A stretch of DNA of 64,000 nt from Kushneria aurantia DSM 21353 (GTDB lineage: Bacteria; Pseudomonadota; Gammaproteobacteria; Pseudomonadales; Halomonadaceae), in assembly GCF_000382245.1 (NCBI RefSeq), contig NZ_KB907864.1, positions 132,424 to 196,423 on the forward strand, read 5' to 3'. The position numbers and the translations under genes are program-made. The notes beneath the pieces were generated by a model that saw only the letters and a list, made by a program, of their open reading frames with translations, was not told the origin of the DNA and ran no database searches. Of this stretch, positions 17,371 to 26,366 are shown piece after piece; position 1 is the stretch's first letter; each line of letters starts with the position of its first letter.

Positions 17371-20043
17371 ATGGGCCTGTTCGGAAAGCTTGCGGGTGGC
17401 GTGCTGGTCACGCTCTGCCTGACGCCCATGAGTGTGCCGGCCGCCGACAGCGGCGTCGAGGCAGCGCAGGATGACGTACTGCGGGCGACGCTCGACAACG
17501 GCCTCGAGGTGGTCATTGTCGAGAGTGACCTGGCACCGGCGGTGACCACCCAGATGAACTATCGGGTCGGCTCCAGCGAAGCCCCCGAGGGCTTTCCCGG
17601 CATGGCTCATGCCGCCGAGCACATGATGTTTCGCGGCGGCCCGGAGCTCTCCGGCGACCAGCTGTCGGCGATTACCGCAAGCCTGGGCGCCAATATGAAC
17701 GCCTTCACCGCCCAGGATCAGACGCAGTACTACTTTACCGTGCCGCGTAATGACCTCGAGGTGGCACTGCGCATCGAGGCGACCCGCATGAAGGCGCTGG
17801 AGATCACCCCCGAAGGCTGGCAGGACGAGCGCGGGGCGATCAACCAGGAGGTCTCCGGCGATCTCTCCAACCCGTCCTTTCTGGCCTACACCCGCATGGT
17901 GAGCGATCTGTTCGCCGGCACGCCCTATGCCCATACGCCGCTGGGCACCCGCGAATCGTTCGACAACACCACGGCCGAGCAGCTGCAGACCTTTCACAAC
18001 GACTGGTATGTGCCCAACAACGCCGTGCTGGTGATCAGCGGTGACGTCGATCCGCAGCAGACCCTCGACGAGGTGAAGGCGCAGTTCGGCGATATTCCCC
18101 GTCGCGATACCCCGGAGCGTCCCGGGTTCGATTTCCAGCCGGTAAAAACCGATACCATCGAGATGGACACCAACGATCCCTACGGTTCGATCTACATGGC
18201 GTGGCGCATTCCCGGCCTGCGCGATGACGAGGCCACGGTGGCCGGCATTATGCTCGATGCGCTGGGCTCGCAGCGCGGCGCGCTGGCCAGCATGGGCTTC
18301 GACGGTACGGCGCTGTCCGGCGGTGTGTTCGGCAACCAGATGCCCTACGCCGGCATGGCGGCCGCCTACGGCGTTTTCGCCGCCGGTGCCGATCCGACGC
18401 CCATAGCGGAGCGCATGCGCGAGATCATCGACAAAGCCGCCAGTGAAGGCATCGATCCCGAGCTGGTGAGTGCCGCCAAACGCCGCGCGATTGCCGATAT
18501 CGAATCGCAGCGCAACGCCGTGTCCGGCCTTGCCAGCGCCTGGTCGCAGGCGATCGTGCAGCAGGGGCTGGACTCGCCGCAGGCAATGATCGAGCGCATC
18601 AAGGCGGTCACGCCGGAGCAGGTCAACGCGCTGGCGGCGCGGGTGTTCGCAACGCCGCCGATCACCGCGACCCTGACGCCGCAGTCTTCCGGCGAGCCGG
18701 TCAGCCGCGACAGTTACGGCGAACCGGAGCAGTTCGGCGCCACGCCGGACGGGCCGGTCGAGCTGCCGCAGTGGGCGCGTAGCGCCCTTGCCGATCTCGA
18801 CGTGCCGGTGTCGACGCTCGACCCGGTCGACATGACGCTGCCCAACGGCATCCGCCTGATCGTCCAGCCGGAGAGCGCCAGCAATCGCCTGACGCTGATG
18901 GGCGCCGTCGACACCAACCCCGATCTGCAGGTACCCGAGGGCGAGGAGGGGGCTGCCGAGATCCTCGACGGCCTTTATCGCTACGGTAGCCAGTCGATGG
19001 ACCGTATCGCCCTGCAGCGTGCGCTCGACGAGATCGCTGCCGATGAAAGCGCCGGCTCGAGCTTTTCGCTGTCGGTTGCGAAGGACCATTTCGAGCGCGG
19101 CGTCGAGCTGCTCGCCGAGCATCAGCGCAACCCCAACTTTTCCGAGCGCGCCTTCTCGATTCTCAAGCAGCAGAACGCCAGCTCGCTGCCCGGCTATCTT
19201 GAAAGCCCCGACTTCCTCAACAGCCAGGCGCTCAACCGCGCGCTGCTGCCGGACAATGACCCGGCGCTGCGCCACATGACGCCCGAGTCGATCGACAACC
19301 TGACCCTCGATCAGGTGCGAAGCTACTTCGACAGCGCCTTCCGCCCCGATATGACCACCATTGTGGTGGTGGGCGACATCACGGCGCAGCATGCTCGTGA
19401 GGTGATCGAGCGCTATTTCGGTGACTGGCAGGCCAGCGGTGACAGGCCCGACACCGACTATCCGGCGGTGCCGCTCAACCAGGCGTCGCGCTTCTATACG
19501 CCCGACCGTTCGGCCAGCCAGGCGAACGTGACGCTGGCCGAGATGATCGACATGAACCGCGACAGCGATGATCGCTATGCTCTCTACCTGGGCAATCAGG
19601 TGCTCAGCGGCGACTTCGCCTCGCGGCTGTGGCGCGATCTGCGCGTCGAGCGCGGGCTGGTCTATGGCGTCAGCTCGAACATCTCGCTTGATGCTCATCG
19701 CGGCGACTTCGAGGTCAGCTACGGCAGCGATCCGGAGAAGGTCGACGAGGCGCGCGCGCTGGTGATTCGCAACATCGAACGGATGCAGCAGGCGCCGGTC
19801 TCCGACAGCGAGCTGAACCGCGCCAAAAGCAAGCTGCTGCGCAGCATGCCGCTGAGCGAGACCAGCTACTCGGCGATTGGTGGGCAGCTCTTGTCACTGT
19901 CGCTGGCCGGCCGACCGCTGGATGCCAAACAGCAGGCCGCGGAGCAGTACCGCACCCTCGATGCCGCGACGATTCAGCAGGTGTGGCAGAACTATCTGCG
20001 CCCGGACGCGCTGGTCACCGGCGTGCGGGGTCCGGCGCAGTGA
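17371..20043 (+). CDS. Periplasmic M16-family zinc metallopeptidase (two-domain)
   Basis: 890 aa with a signal peptide (MGLFGKLAGG, hydrophobic core, cleavage near VPAA). The N-terminal M16 half has the inverted zinc motif HAAEH at residues 80-84 and the distal Glu in ERGAINQEVSG. The second half has the M16 fold but no HxxEH, as is usual for pitrilysin-type proteins. Length fits PqqL-like enzymes. There is no pqq cluster, so it is probably a general periplasmic peptidase. A GC-rich 178-bp gap separates it from hemY. Confidence 0.9.
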   Translation: MGLFGKLAGGVLVTLCLTPMSVPAADSGVEAAQDDVLRATLDNGLEVVIVESDLAPAVTTQMNYRVGSSEAPEGFPGMAHAAEHMMFRGGPELSGDQLSAITASLGANMNAFTAQDQTQYYFTVPRNDLEVALRIEATRMKALEITPEGWQDERGAINQEVSGDLSNPSFLAYTRMVSDLFAGTPYAHTPLGTRESFDNTTAEQLQTFHNDWYVPNNAVLVISGDVDPQQTLDEVKAQFGDIPRRDTPERPGFDFQPVKTDTIEMDTNDPYGSIYMAWRIPGLRDDEATVAGIMLDALGSQRGALASMGFDGTALSGGVFGNQMPYAGMAAAYGVFAAGADPTPIAERMREIIDKAASEGIDPELVSAAKRRAIADIESQRNAVSGLASAWSQAIVQQGLDSPQAMIERIKAVTPEQVNALAARVFATPPITATLTPQSSGEPVSRDSYGEPEQFGATPDGPVELPQWARSALADLDVPVSTLDPVDMTLPNGIRLIVQPESASNRLTLMGAVDTNPDLQVPEGEEGAAEILDGLYRYGSQSMDRIALQRALDEIAADESAGSSFSLSVAKDHFERGVELLAEHQRNPNFSERAFSILKQQNASSLPGYLESPDFLNSQALNRALLPDNDPALRHMTPESIDNLTLDQVRSYFDSAFRPDMTTIVVVGDITAQHAREVIERYFGDWQASGDRPDTDYPAVPLNQASRFYTPDRSASQANVTLAEMIDMNRDSDDRYALYLGNQVLSGDFASRLWRDLRVERGLVYGVSSNISLDAHRGDFEVSYGSDPEKVDEARALVIRNIERMQQAPVSDSELNRAKSKLLRSMPLSETSYSAIGGQLLSLSLAGRPLDAKQQAAEQYRTLDAATIQQVWQNYLRPDALVTGVRGPAQ

Positions 20044-20060
20044 TCATCGCCGCTGCCCTT

Positions 20061-20086
20061 CAGAGCCGGTCTGCTGGCCGGCTCTG
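20061..20086 (+). terminator. Hairpin after the M16 peptidase gene
   Basis: A 9-bp perfect stem (CAGAGCCGG / CCGGCTCTG, 8-base loop) begins 18 bp after the stop codon. No T run follows, so termination strength is doubtful. Confidence 0.45.
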
Positions 20087-20103
20087 CTCAGTGGCTTGCG
20101 CTG

Positions 20104-20322
20104 ATGTCTCTGCATATGCCTTGCATATGCCAGTCGTGCCCGCCGGCGGATATGGCGTACGAAGGCGTCGGTGAGCTGGAAATCTCGCGGGAGGGAGACG
20201 TGATTACGCTTCGTCCCGTGCGCCCCTGCTGGGCTTCACTGTCCGAGCTGCCGAAGGCCGATGGTCAATTTCTCGAAGAGCGGCGGTCGGTTGTGGACGA
20301 TGAAGGGCGCTTCGCGCCGTGA
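20104..20322 (+). pseudogene. VapB-type antitoxin remnant, 5' truncated
   Basis: From the ADMAYEGV segment to the stop, the frame reads like the C-terminal three-quarters of an AbrB/MazE-fold VapB: EGVGELEISREGD, ITLRPVRPCW, ELPKADGQFLEERR and VVDDEGRF. The usual N-terminus that forms the DNA-binding strand (family pattern around FKNGNNRAIRLP) is absent. The codons before it, MSLHMPCICQSC, do not fit the family and have no ribosome site. It overlaps the vapC remnant in the normal VapBC manner. Confidence 0.7.
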
Positions 20323-20423
20323 CGACCTACATGCTCGATACCTGCATCTGCTCCTTTATTATGAAAACTGGGCCCCGGAATACGACGATTGACTTTCCCA
20401 TCTGCCCTCCTGCGGAGAGATGA
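20319..20423 (+). pseudogene. VapC PIN-domain toxin remnant, 3' truncated
   Basis: Starting at the GTG overlapping the vapB stop, the frame gives VTTYMLDTCICSFIM, matching the first strand of a VapC PIN domain (family pattern MLDTNICSFIM, with the first catalytic Asp). After residue 15 the similarity ends and a stop follows at 20423. About 115 residues, including the other PIN acidic residues, are missing, so no toxin can be made. Confidence 0.7.
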
Positions 20424-20424
20424 C

Positions 20425-21480
20425 GTGTCTCCACAACCGCTTGTTTTCGACGGCCATAACGACCTGCTGCTGCGGCTCTACAGCGGCAAGGTAGACGCGC
20501 AGGCGATTCATGATGGCTGCAGGGGTGGTCATATCGATCTGCCGCGTGCCCGCAAGGGTGGCTGGGGCGGCGGCCTGTTCGCGATCTTCGTGCCGCCGAC
20601 GGGCGAGTCGGGCGTGGCCGGCATGATGTCACCCGGGAGCGCGGGTTACGACCTGCCGCTACCCGCGGCACTGCCCGCCGAGCAGGCACTGCCGGTGGCG
20701 CTGGCGCAGGTCGAGCAGTTCGAGCGACTGGCGGCGCAGGGCGTCATCACGCCCTGCACCACGGCGGGCGAGATTCGTGCCGCGCTGGGTAGCGAGCGGC
20801 TGGCGGCGGTACTGCACATGGAGGGCGCCGAGGCGATCGACGAAGGCTGCGAGGCGCTGGAGCGCTTTCATGGTCTGGGGCTGCGCTCACTGGGGCCGGT
20901 GTGGAGCCGCCCGACGCTGTTCGGGCACGGCGTGCCGTTTCGCTTCCCCGCCACAGGCGATACCGGGCCGGGGCTGACCGACGCCGGGCGGCGGCTGGTG
21001 CGCGAGTGCAACCGGCTCGGCATTGTGATCGATCTCTCCCACCTCAACGAGGCGGGCTTTCGCGACGTGGCGGCGCTCACCGACGCGCCGCTGGTTGCCA
21101 GCCACTCCAACGCCCATGCCCTCTGCCCTCATGCGCGCAACCTGACCGACTATCAGCTCGATATGATCGCCGAGAGCGGCGGCCTGGTGGGGCTCAACTT
21201 CGCCTCGGCCTTTCTGCGCTCCGATGGCCGCATGAACGGCGACTTCGGCCTCGATATCATGCTGCGCCATCTCGACCACCTGCTCGAACATCTGGGCGAG
21301 ACGGGCGTGGGGCTGGGCTCCGATTTCGACGGCGCGGAAGTTTCCCGCGATATCGGCGACTGCAGCGGGCTACCGGCGCTGCGCGACGCGATGCGCCGCC
21401 ACGGCTTCGATGACGCCCTGATGACGCGGCTGTGCCACGATAACTGGCTGAGCGTGCTGGCGCGCAACTGGGGTGAGTGA
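20425..21480 (+). CDS. Membrane dipeptidase, peptidase family M19
   Basis: 351 aa from the GTG at 20425, preceded by GCGGAGAG about 9 bases upstream. A TTG 12 codons earlier lies in the vapC remnant. M19 binuclear zinc ligands are present: HxD in DGHNDLL, Glu in HMEGAEAI, two His in ASHSNAHALCPHARN and Asp in GSDFDGAE. There is no signal peptide, so the bacterial enzyme is cytosolic. It probably hydrolyses dipeptides, including D-amino-acid-containing ones. It may be expressed alone, because its upstream region is now the decayed toxin-antitoxin locus. Confidence 0.9.
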   Translation: MSPQPLVFDGHNDLLLRLYSGKVDAQAIHDGCRGGHIDLPRARKGGWGGGLFAIFVPPTGESGVAGMMSPGSAGYDLPLPAALPAEQALPVALAQVEQFERLAAQGVITPCTTAGEIRAALGSERLAAVLHMEGAEAIDEGCEALERFHGLGLRSLGPVWSRPTLFGHGVPFRFPATGDTGPGLTDAGRRLVRECNRLGIVIDLSHLNEAGFRDVAALTDAPLVASHSNAHALCPHARNLTDYQLDMIAESGGLVGLNFASAFLRSDGRMNGDFGLDIMLRHLDHLLEHLGETGVGLGSDFDGAEVSRDIGDCSGLPALRDAMRRHGFDDALMTRLCHDNWLSVLARNWGE

Positions 21481-21573
21481 GCGCGGCACCGGCAGCGGCG
21501 GCCTTCCGGCAGCGTGGCTGGCCATTTCATCGCGCCGCGTTGTGTCATGTCTATCAGCGGCCGGGCGCTACGC

Positions 21574-22689
21574 TCAGTCCGTCGGATAAGCGGGTGCTGT
21601 CCACGCACCGTTCGACTGTGAGCTTGCCAGCATGGCTTCAACGAAGGCGAGTCCCCGACAGCCGGTGTCCACGTCGGGCAGTGCGATATCAGGTGGCGCT
21701 TCGCCGCGCAGGCTGCAGGCAAAATCGCGATAGAGCTGGGCAAAGGCTTCCAGATAGCCCTCCGGGTGACCGGCCGGCAGCCGGCTGGCTTGCAGGTCAG
21801 CCGCTCCGCTTCCGGGGCCATTGCGTGAAAGGCGCTGCAAGGGGTCGCCCAGCCGGGCAAACCACAGCGCATCGGGACTCTCCTGATCGAAATGGAGCCC
21901 GCCCCGGCTGCCGTAAACGGCCAGTCGCAGGCGGTTGTTGTTGCCCGGCGATACCTGACTGACCGACAGTCGCCCGCGCGCGCCGTCCCGATAGCGCAGC
22001 ATCGCCTGGGCAAAATCGTCCAGTTGCCGACCTGCTACGAAGGTGTGCAGATCCGCACTCAGGGTATCGATCTCGCGGCCGGTCACATAATCCGCCAGCT
22101 GCCAGGCATGGATACCGATATCGCCCAGCGCTCCCGCCGGGCCGGCCAGCGCCGGATCGCCGCGCCATCCCTCGCTGCCCGCCTCGCTCAGCCAGTCCTG
22201 GGCGTAGTCCACCTCGACCAGACGCAGCTCGCCCAGCGTGCCTTCACGTATCAGTTGGCGGGCACGCCGCACGGCCGGGTAGCCCGAGTAGTTGTGTGTC
22301 AGCAGCAGTTGTACGCCGTGCCGCCTGACCAGTGCGCGCAGTGCCATGGCTTCTTCGAGCGATATCGACAGTGGTTTTTCACAGATGACATGGATGCCGG
22401 CTTCGATGAAAGCTTGAGCAATCGGAGCGTGAAGGTGATTGGGAGTGACGATGCTGACGACGTGGATACCGTCCTCGCGAGCGGCTTCCCGCTCGGCCAT
22501 GGTAGTAAAGTCGGTATAGACCCGTGCCGGATCGAGATTGAGGGCTTTACCACTGCTGCGGGCGCGTTCAGGGTCGGAAGAGAAGGCGCCAGCGATGAGC
22601 TGATAATCTCCGTCGAGGCGTTGCGCCATGCGATGCACACGGCCCATGAAGCCGCCGCCTACCATGCCGATGCGAATTGGAGCTGTCAT
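21574..22689 (-). CDS. Gfo/Idh/MocA-family NAD(P)-dependent oxidoreductase
   Basis: 371 aa. The Rossmann motif is GMVGGGFMGRVH, the nicotinamide/substrate lysine is in CEKPLSIS, and the catalytic His follows in DIGIHAWQL. Family members oxidise or reduce sugars and cyclitols such as inositol or 1,5-anhydro sugars. It overlaps the upstream isomerase gene by 4 bp, and both lie behind a LacI regulator. The pair probably interconverts a keto-sugar or inositol derivative imported by the MFS protein at 25111. The substrate is inferred only from context. Confidence 0.88.
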   Translation of the reverse strand: MTAPIRIGMVGGGFMGRVHRMAQRLDGDYQLIAGAFSSDPERARSSGKALNLDPARVYTDFTTMAEREAAREDGIHVVSIVTPNHLHAPIAQAFIEAGIHVICEKPLSISLEEAMALRALVRRHGVQLLLTHNYSGYPAVRRARQLIREGTLGELRLVEVDYAQDWLSEAGSEGWRGDPALAGPAGALGDIGIHAWQLADYVTGREIDTLSADLHTFVAGRQLDDFAQAMLRYRDGARGRLSVSQVSPGNNNRLRLAVYGSRGGLHFDQESPDALWFARLGDPLQRLSRNGPGSGAADLQASRLPAGHPEGYLEAFAQLYRDFACSLRGEAPPDIALPDVDTGCRGLAFVEAMLASSQSNGAWTAPAYPTD

Positions 22690-23762
22690 TCTGTCTCTCC
22701 CTGTTTACCGTTCAGACCCAGCAGCTGGCGCCGCTGGGCGTCATCCAGCGCTACCCCGGCAAAGTCGTCAAAAGCGCTATCGGCGACGTCGATCATGTGG
22801 CGGCGGATGAATTCGGCCCCTTCGCGCGCGCCCTGTTGCGGATGCTTGAGCGCGCACTCCCACTCCAGTACTGCCCAGCCGCTGTAGTCGTACTGCGCCA
22901 GCTTCGAGAAGATCGCGCCGAAATCGATCTGCCCGTCTCCGAGTGAGCGAAATCGACCGGCACGCTCTATCCAGCCGCTATAGCCGCCGTAGACGCCCTG
23001 GTGGGGGGAGGGGCGAAACTCTGCATCCTTGACGTGAAAGGCCTGAATGCGTTCGTGATAGCAGTCGATAAAGCCCAGGTAGTCGAGCTGCTGAAGCAGC
23101 ATATGGCTGGGGTCGTAGAGCAGCTGTGCACGAGGGTGATAATCGACCGCTTCCAGAAAGCGCTCGAAGGTGCTGCCATCAAAGAGATCCTCGCCGGGAT
23201 GCAGTTCGAAACAGAGGTCTACACCCTGCTCGTCGCAGGCATCCAGCAGCGGTCGCCAGCGCCTCGCCAGTTCATCGAAGGCCTCTTCGATCAGTCCGGG
23301 CGGACGCTGTGGAAAGGGGTAGAGATAAGGCCAGGCCAGCGAGCCCGAGAAGGCGGGCAGGGTGGTCAGGCCGAGCCGGCGGGACGCTCGGGCAGCCAGC
23401 CGAATCTGTTCGCAGGCCCACTGCTGACGCGCCGCGGGGCGACCGCGGAGTTCACCGGGAGCGAAGCCATCCATCAGCGCATCGTAGGCGGGGTGAACGG
23501 CGACCAGTTGCCCCTGCAGGTGAACCGAAAGATCGGTCGGCTGCAGGCCGTGCCGGTCAAGCGTTGCGCGTAAATCGTCGCAATAGGCCTGGCTGTCGGC
23601 CGCCGTGGCGAGATTCATCAGGCGCGACTCGCCACTGGGGATCTGCACGCCGCGATAGCCGTAGCCGGCAGCCCATTCGGCCATGCCGGCGAGCGAATCG
23701 AAGGGGGCCTGTTCGCCCACAAACTGGGCTAGAAAGAGCCCCGGTCCGCGTAGTGATTTCAT
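22686..23762 (-). CDS. Sugar phosphate isomerase/epimerase family protein
   Basis: 358 aa, AP-endonuclease-2/xylose-isomerase TIM barrel. Likely metal ligands: Glu in CFELHPGED, Asp/His in YDPSHMLL, His in FHVKDAEF and Glu in VLEWECAL. It is translationally coupled to the Gfo/Idh dehydrogenase and lies 34 bp after the LacI regulator, so regulator and enzymes may share a transcript. It probably isomerises or epimerises a keto-sugar or keto-inositol intermediate. Confidence 0.85.
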   Translation of the reverse strand: MKSLRGPGLFLAQFVGEQAPFDSLAGMAEWAAGYGYRGVQIPSGESRLMNLATAADSQAYCDDLRATLDRHGLQPTDLSVHLQGQLVAVHPAYDALMDGFAPGELRGRPAARQQWACEQIRLAARASRRLGLTTLPAFSGSLAWPYLYPFPQRPPGLIEEAFDELARRWRPLLDACDEQGVDLCFELHPGEDLFDGSTFERFLEAVDYHPRAQLLYDPSHMLLQQLDYLGFIDCYHERIQAFHVKDAEFRPSPHQGVYGGYSGWIERAGRFRSLGDGQIDFGAIFSKLAQYDYSGWAVLEWECALKHPQQGAREGAEFIRRHMIDVADSAFDDFAGVALDDAQRRQLLGLNGKQGETE

Positions 23763-23796
23763 TTGTCATACCTTCCTGAGTCCGGTCCGGGCTGAT

Positions 23797-24786
23797 TCAG
23801 GCGCTTTCCCGGACAATGATGTCATGTTCGAGCATGGTTCCCGATACCGGCAACTCCGGGTCGTTGAGCCGCTCGATCAGCACACGGGCCGCATTCTCGC
23901 CCAGCCGCTTCATCGGTTGGGCCACCGTGGTCAGTCTGGGGCGCACCATGGTGGCGAATGGCACGTTATCGAAACCGACAATGGCGACATCTTCCGGCAC
24001 CCGCAGCCCCGCATCATGTACCGCCTGCATGGCGCCTACGGCGAGCGGGTCGGCCACAGCAAAGATGGCATCGCATCGCGGCGAGACCGACAGCATCCGA
24101 GCGGCCAGCCGGTAGCCATCGTCAAAGTCAGGAGAGAAGGTATCCAGAGGGCTGCCCTGCGGTGGTGTCAGTCCGGCCTCGGCGAGTGCTGTCAGATAGC
24201 CACGGCGGCGTTCATGGGCGTACATGAAACGCTCGTCACCGCCGATCATGGCGATGCGCCGACGCCCGCGTCCGATCAGAAAGCGCACGGCATCGGCGGC
24301 GGCGCGTGCGTTGTCGATGCCGACCCAGGGAATGCCGCTGTCGGGATCGAACTCGCAGCAGGCGACCCAGGGCAGGGCGCGGGGCTGCTCACCCAGCAGG
24401 GACTGCACGCTGTCCGGGTCGAGACAGATAGCACCATCCACCATCCGGTTTTTCAGCAGTTCGATATAAGTGCGCTCCGCATCGGGGTCTGCACCGGTGT
24501 CGCAAAGCAGCATGTGATATCCCCGTCGTCTCGCCTCGCCGTCAATGCCCTGCACGATGCCGGCATAGAAGGTGTTGCTGTAATCCGGCACCAGCACCAG
24601 TATCAGCCTGCTTTCGGAGGTGCGCAGATTGCGCGCTAACCGGTTGGCGCTATAGCCGAGCGCATTGATGGCGGCCTCGACCTTTTCCCGGGTGCTGGCG
24701 CGAACGGCCCCGCTGTTGTTGATGACCCTCGAGACGGTGGCAATCGATACACCGGCTTCACGTGCCACTTCATTGATCGACATCAT
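23797..24786 (-). CDS. LacI-family transcriptional regulator
   Basis: 329 aa starting at the ATG at 24786; a TTG 3 codons upstream is the alternative. The N-terminal helix-turn-helix INEVAREAGVSIATVSRVINN and hinge helix (ANRLARNLR) are intact. A periplasmic-binding-protein-like sensor domain follows (LVPDYSNTFYAGI, DAIFAVADPLAVGA, VAIVGFDNVPFATM). It is divergent from the MFS gene, and a consensus LacI operator lies between them. It should repress the import and catabolism genes until a sugar-like inducer binds. Confidence 0.93.
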   Translation of the reverse strand: MMSINEVAREAGVSIATVSRVINNSGAVRASTREKVEAAINALGYSANRLARNLRTSESRLILVLVPDYSNTFYAGIVQGIDGEARRRGYHMLLCDTGADPDAERTYIELLKNRMVDGAICLDPDSVQSLLGEQPRALPWVACCEFDPDSGIPWVGIDNARAAADAVRFLIGRGRRRIAMIGGDERFMYAHERRRGYLTALAEAGLTPPQGSPLDTFSPDFDDGYRLAARMLSVSPRCDAIFAVADPLAVGAMQAVHDAGLRVPEDVAIVGFDNVPFATMVRPRLTTVAQPMKRLGENAARVLIERLNDPELPVSGTMLEHDIIVRESA

Positions 24787-25110
24787 GGCTACCAATAGTA
24801 AAGGTTTTCATTTTTGAAAATACAGGGGCACATGTACCGATATAGTCTTTCCCGCTTTTCGGATGAATTCTAAATAACTTCAGTATTTTGATTATTAACA
24901 ATTTTTACGCCTATTGCCAACAGCCTGAAAACCTCCTGGACTTTTGGCGAATACTCCCGTTCCTTCAGTAGCGCTAGTGTGTCATGCAGAAAATGTAAAC
25001 GTTTACTTTGCTGTGCCAGTGTTCTCGCTCGGAGTAAGGCCATAGACCGAGGGCGCTGACAGGCAGCGCGGTGAAGCAGTGATCGAGCGGAAAGGAAAGA
25101 GGATCAGCTC
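24787..25110. other. AT-rich divergent intergenic region
   Basis: This 324-bp gap is clearly richer in A and T than the surrounding genes and separates the LacI regulator from the MFS gene. Apart from the operator at 24995-25006 it holds a small inverted repeat TTTTCA-TTTT-TGAAAA at 24805-24820, close to the regulator start, which could serve autoregulation. I see no gene or RNA here. Confidence 0.6.
24995..25006. promoter_or_regulatory. LacI-family operator GTAAACGTTTAC
   Basis: A perfect 12-bp palindrome with the central CG typical of LacI/GalR operators, extending imperfectly to AAATGTAAAC/GTTTACTTTG. It lies 105 bp upstream of the MFS gene and 209 bp from the regulator start, so it can control the divergent pair. 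Confidence 0.75.
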
Positions 25111-26358
25111 ATGACAGTGCTACGTTCACGACTCGGCATCATGATGTTTCTACAGTTTTTCATCTGGGGTGGCTGGTTCGTCACCCTCGGCACCTTCCTG
25201 GCTTACAATCTCGAAGCCACGGGTGGCCAGATCGGCATGGCCTTTTCGACCCAGTCGTGGGGCGCAATCATTGCGCCTTTCATCGTTGGGCTGATCGCCG
25301 ATCGCTATTTCAATGCCGAACGGCTGCTCGGTCTGTTGCATCTGGCGGGCGCCGTACTACTGTTTGCACTCTATAGCAGTGACAGTTTCGCGAACTTCTA
25401 TCCGCTGGTGCTGTGCTACATGATTCTGTATATGCCGACGCTGGCGCTGGTCAATGCGGTCTCCTTCCGGCAGATGGCGGACCCGGCCAGCGAGTTTGCC
25501 CGCATTCGCGTCTGGGGCACTATCGGCTGGATTATCGCCGGTCTGGTCATCAGCTTCGTATTTTCCTGGGATTCTGGGGCCGCCATCGAGGCCGGGCTTT
25601 TGCAACATACCTTTCTGATGAGTGCCATCGCCTCCCTGGCGCTGGGGCTTTACAGCTTCACGTTGCCGGCAACTCCGCCCCGCGCCGAGCGCGGTACACG
25701 TTTAAAGGAGGTGCTGGGGCTGGATGCCCTGGGGCTGCTCAAGGACCGACACTACGCCATCTTCTTCGTGGCTTCGGTGCTGATCTGCATTCCGCTGGCC
25801 TTCTACTATCAGAATGCCAACCCTTTTCTGGCCGATATCGGCATGACCAACCCGACCGGCAAGATGACGCTTGGCCAGCTGTCGGAAGTCCTTTTCATGC
25901 TGCTGCTGCCGCTTTTCATCAAGCGCTTCGGTATCAAGCGCACTTTGCTGATAGGCATGCTGGCCTGGAGTTTACGTTACCTGCTGTTTGCCTTCGGTGA
26001 AGCCGACGGGATCGCTTTTATGCTGTTGGTGGGTATCGCTCTGCATGGCGTCTGCTACGACTTTTTCTTTGTGTCGGGGCAGATCTATACCGATGCCCGC
26101 GCAGGGGAGCGTTTCAAGAGTTCGGCACAGGGCATGATTACGCTGGCGACTTATGGTGTTGGCATGCTGATCGGTTTCCAGGTGGCCGGCTGGGTGACGG
26201 ACTACTTCGCGACCGCCGGCGTTACCGATTGGCAGGCCGTCTGGCTGTTTCCGGCGCTCTTTGCGCTGGGGGTACTGCTGCTGTTTGCGCTGCTGTTCCG
26301 CGACCGTCGTTCGTCACTCGCCGATGACTCGGCCATGACCGTTTCCGGTACTGACTGA
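25111..26358 (+). CDS. MFS transporter, nucleoside:H+ symporter-like
   Basis: 415 aa with about 12 membrane helices. The N-terminus (LGIMMFLQFFIWGGWFVTLGTFL) and FRQMADPASEFARIRVWGTIGWI match the NupG/XapB nucleoside:proton symporter branch. Relatives of this branch also sit in sugar/cyclitol catabolic loci. It is preceded by GGAAAGGAAAGAGG and faces a LacI operator. With the two enzymes across the divergent promoter it probably forms one regulon: import, then isomerase and dehydrogenase action. Confidence 0.85.
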   Translation: MTVLRSRLGIMMFLQFFIWGGWFVTLGTFLAYNLEATGGQIGMAFSTQSWGAIIAPFIVGLIADRYFNAERLLGLLHLAGAVLLFALYSSDSFANFYPLVLCYMILYMPTLALVNAVSFRQMADPASEFARIRVWGTIGWIIAGLVISFVFSWDSGAAIEAGLLQHTFLMSAIASLALGLYSFTLPATPPRAERGTRLKEVLGLDALGLLKDRHYAIFFVASVLICIPLAFYYQNANPFLADIGMTNPTGKMTLGQLSEVLFMLLLPLFIKRFGIKRTLLIGMLAWSLRYLLFAFGEADGIAFMLLVGIALHGVCYDFFFVSGQIYTDARAGERFKSSAQGMITLATYGVGMLIGFQVAGWVTDYFATAGVTDWQAVWLFPALFALGVLLLFALLFRDRRSSLADDSAMTVSGTD

Positions 26359-26366
26359 CGATTGCT

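Noticed and set aside
17368-19698. A 776-codon open frame antisense to the M16 peptidase
   Set aside because: It is a by-product of GC-rich codon use on the sense strand. The sense frame has a signal peptide and zinc motif, and the antisense product has no recognisable fold.
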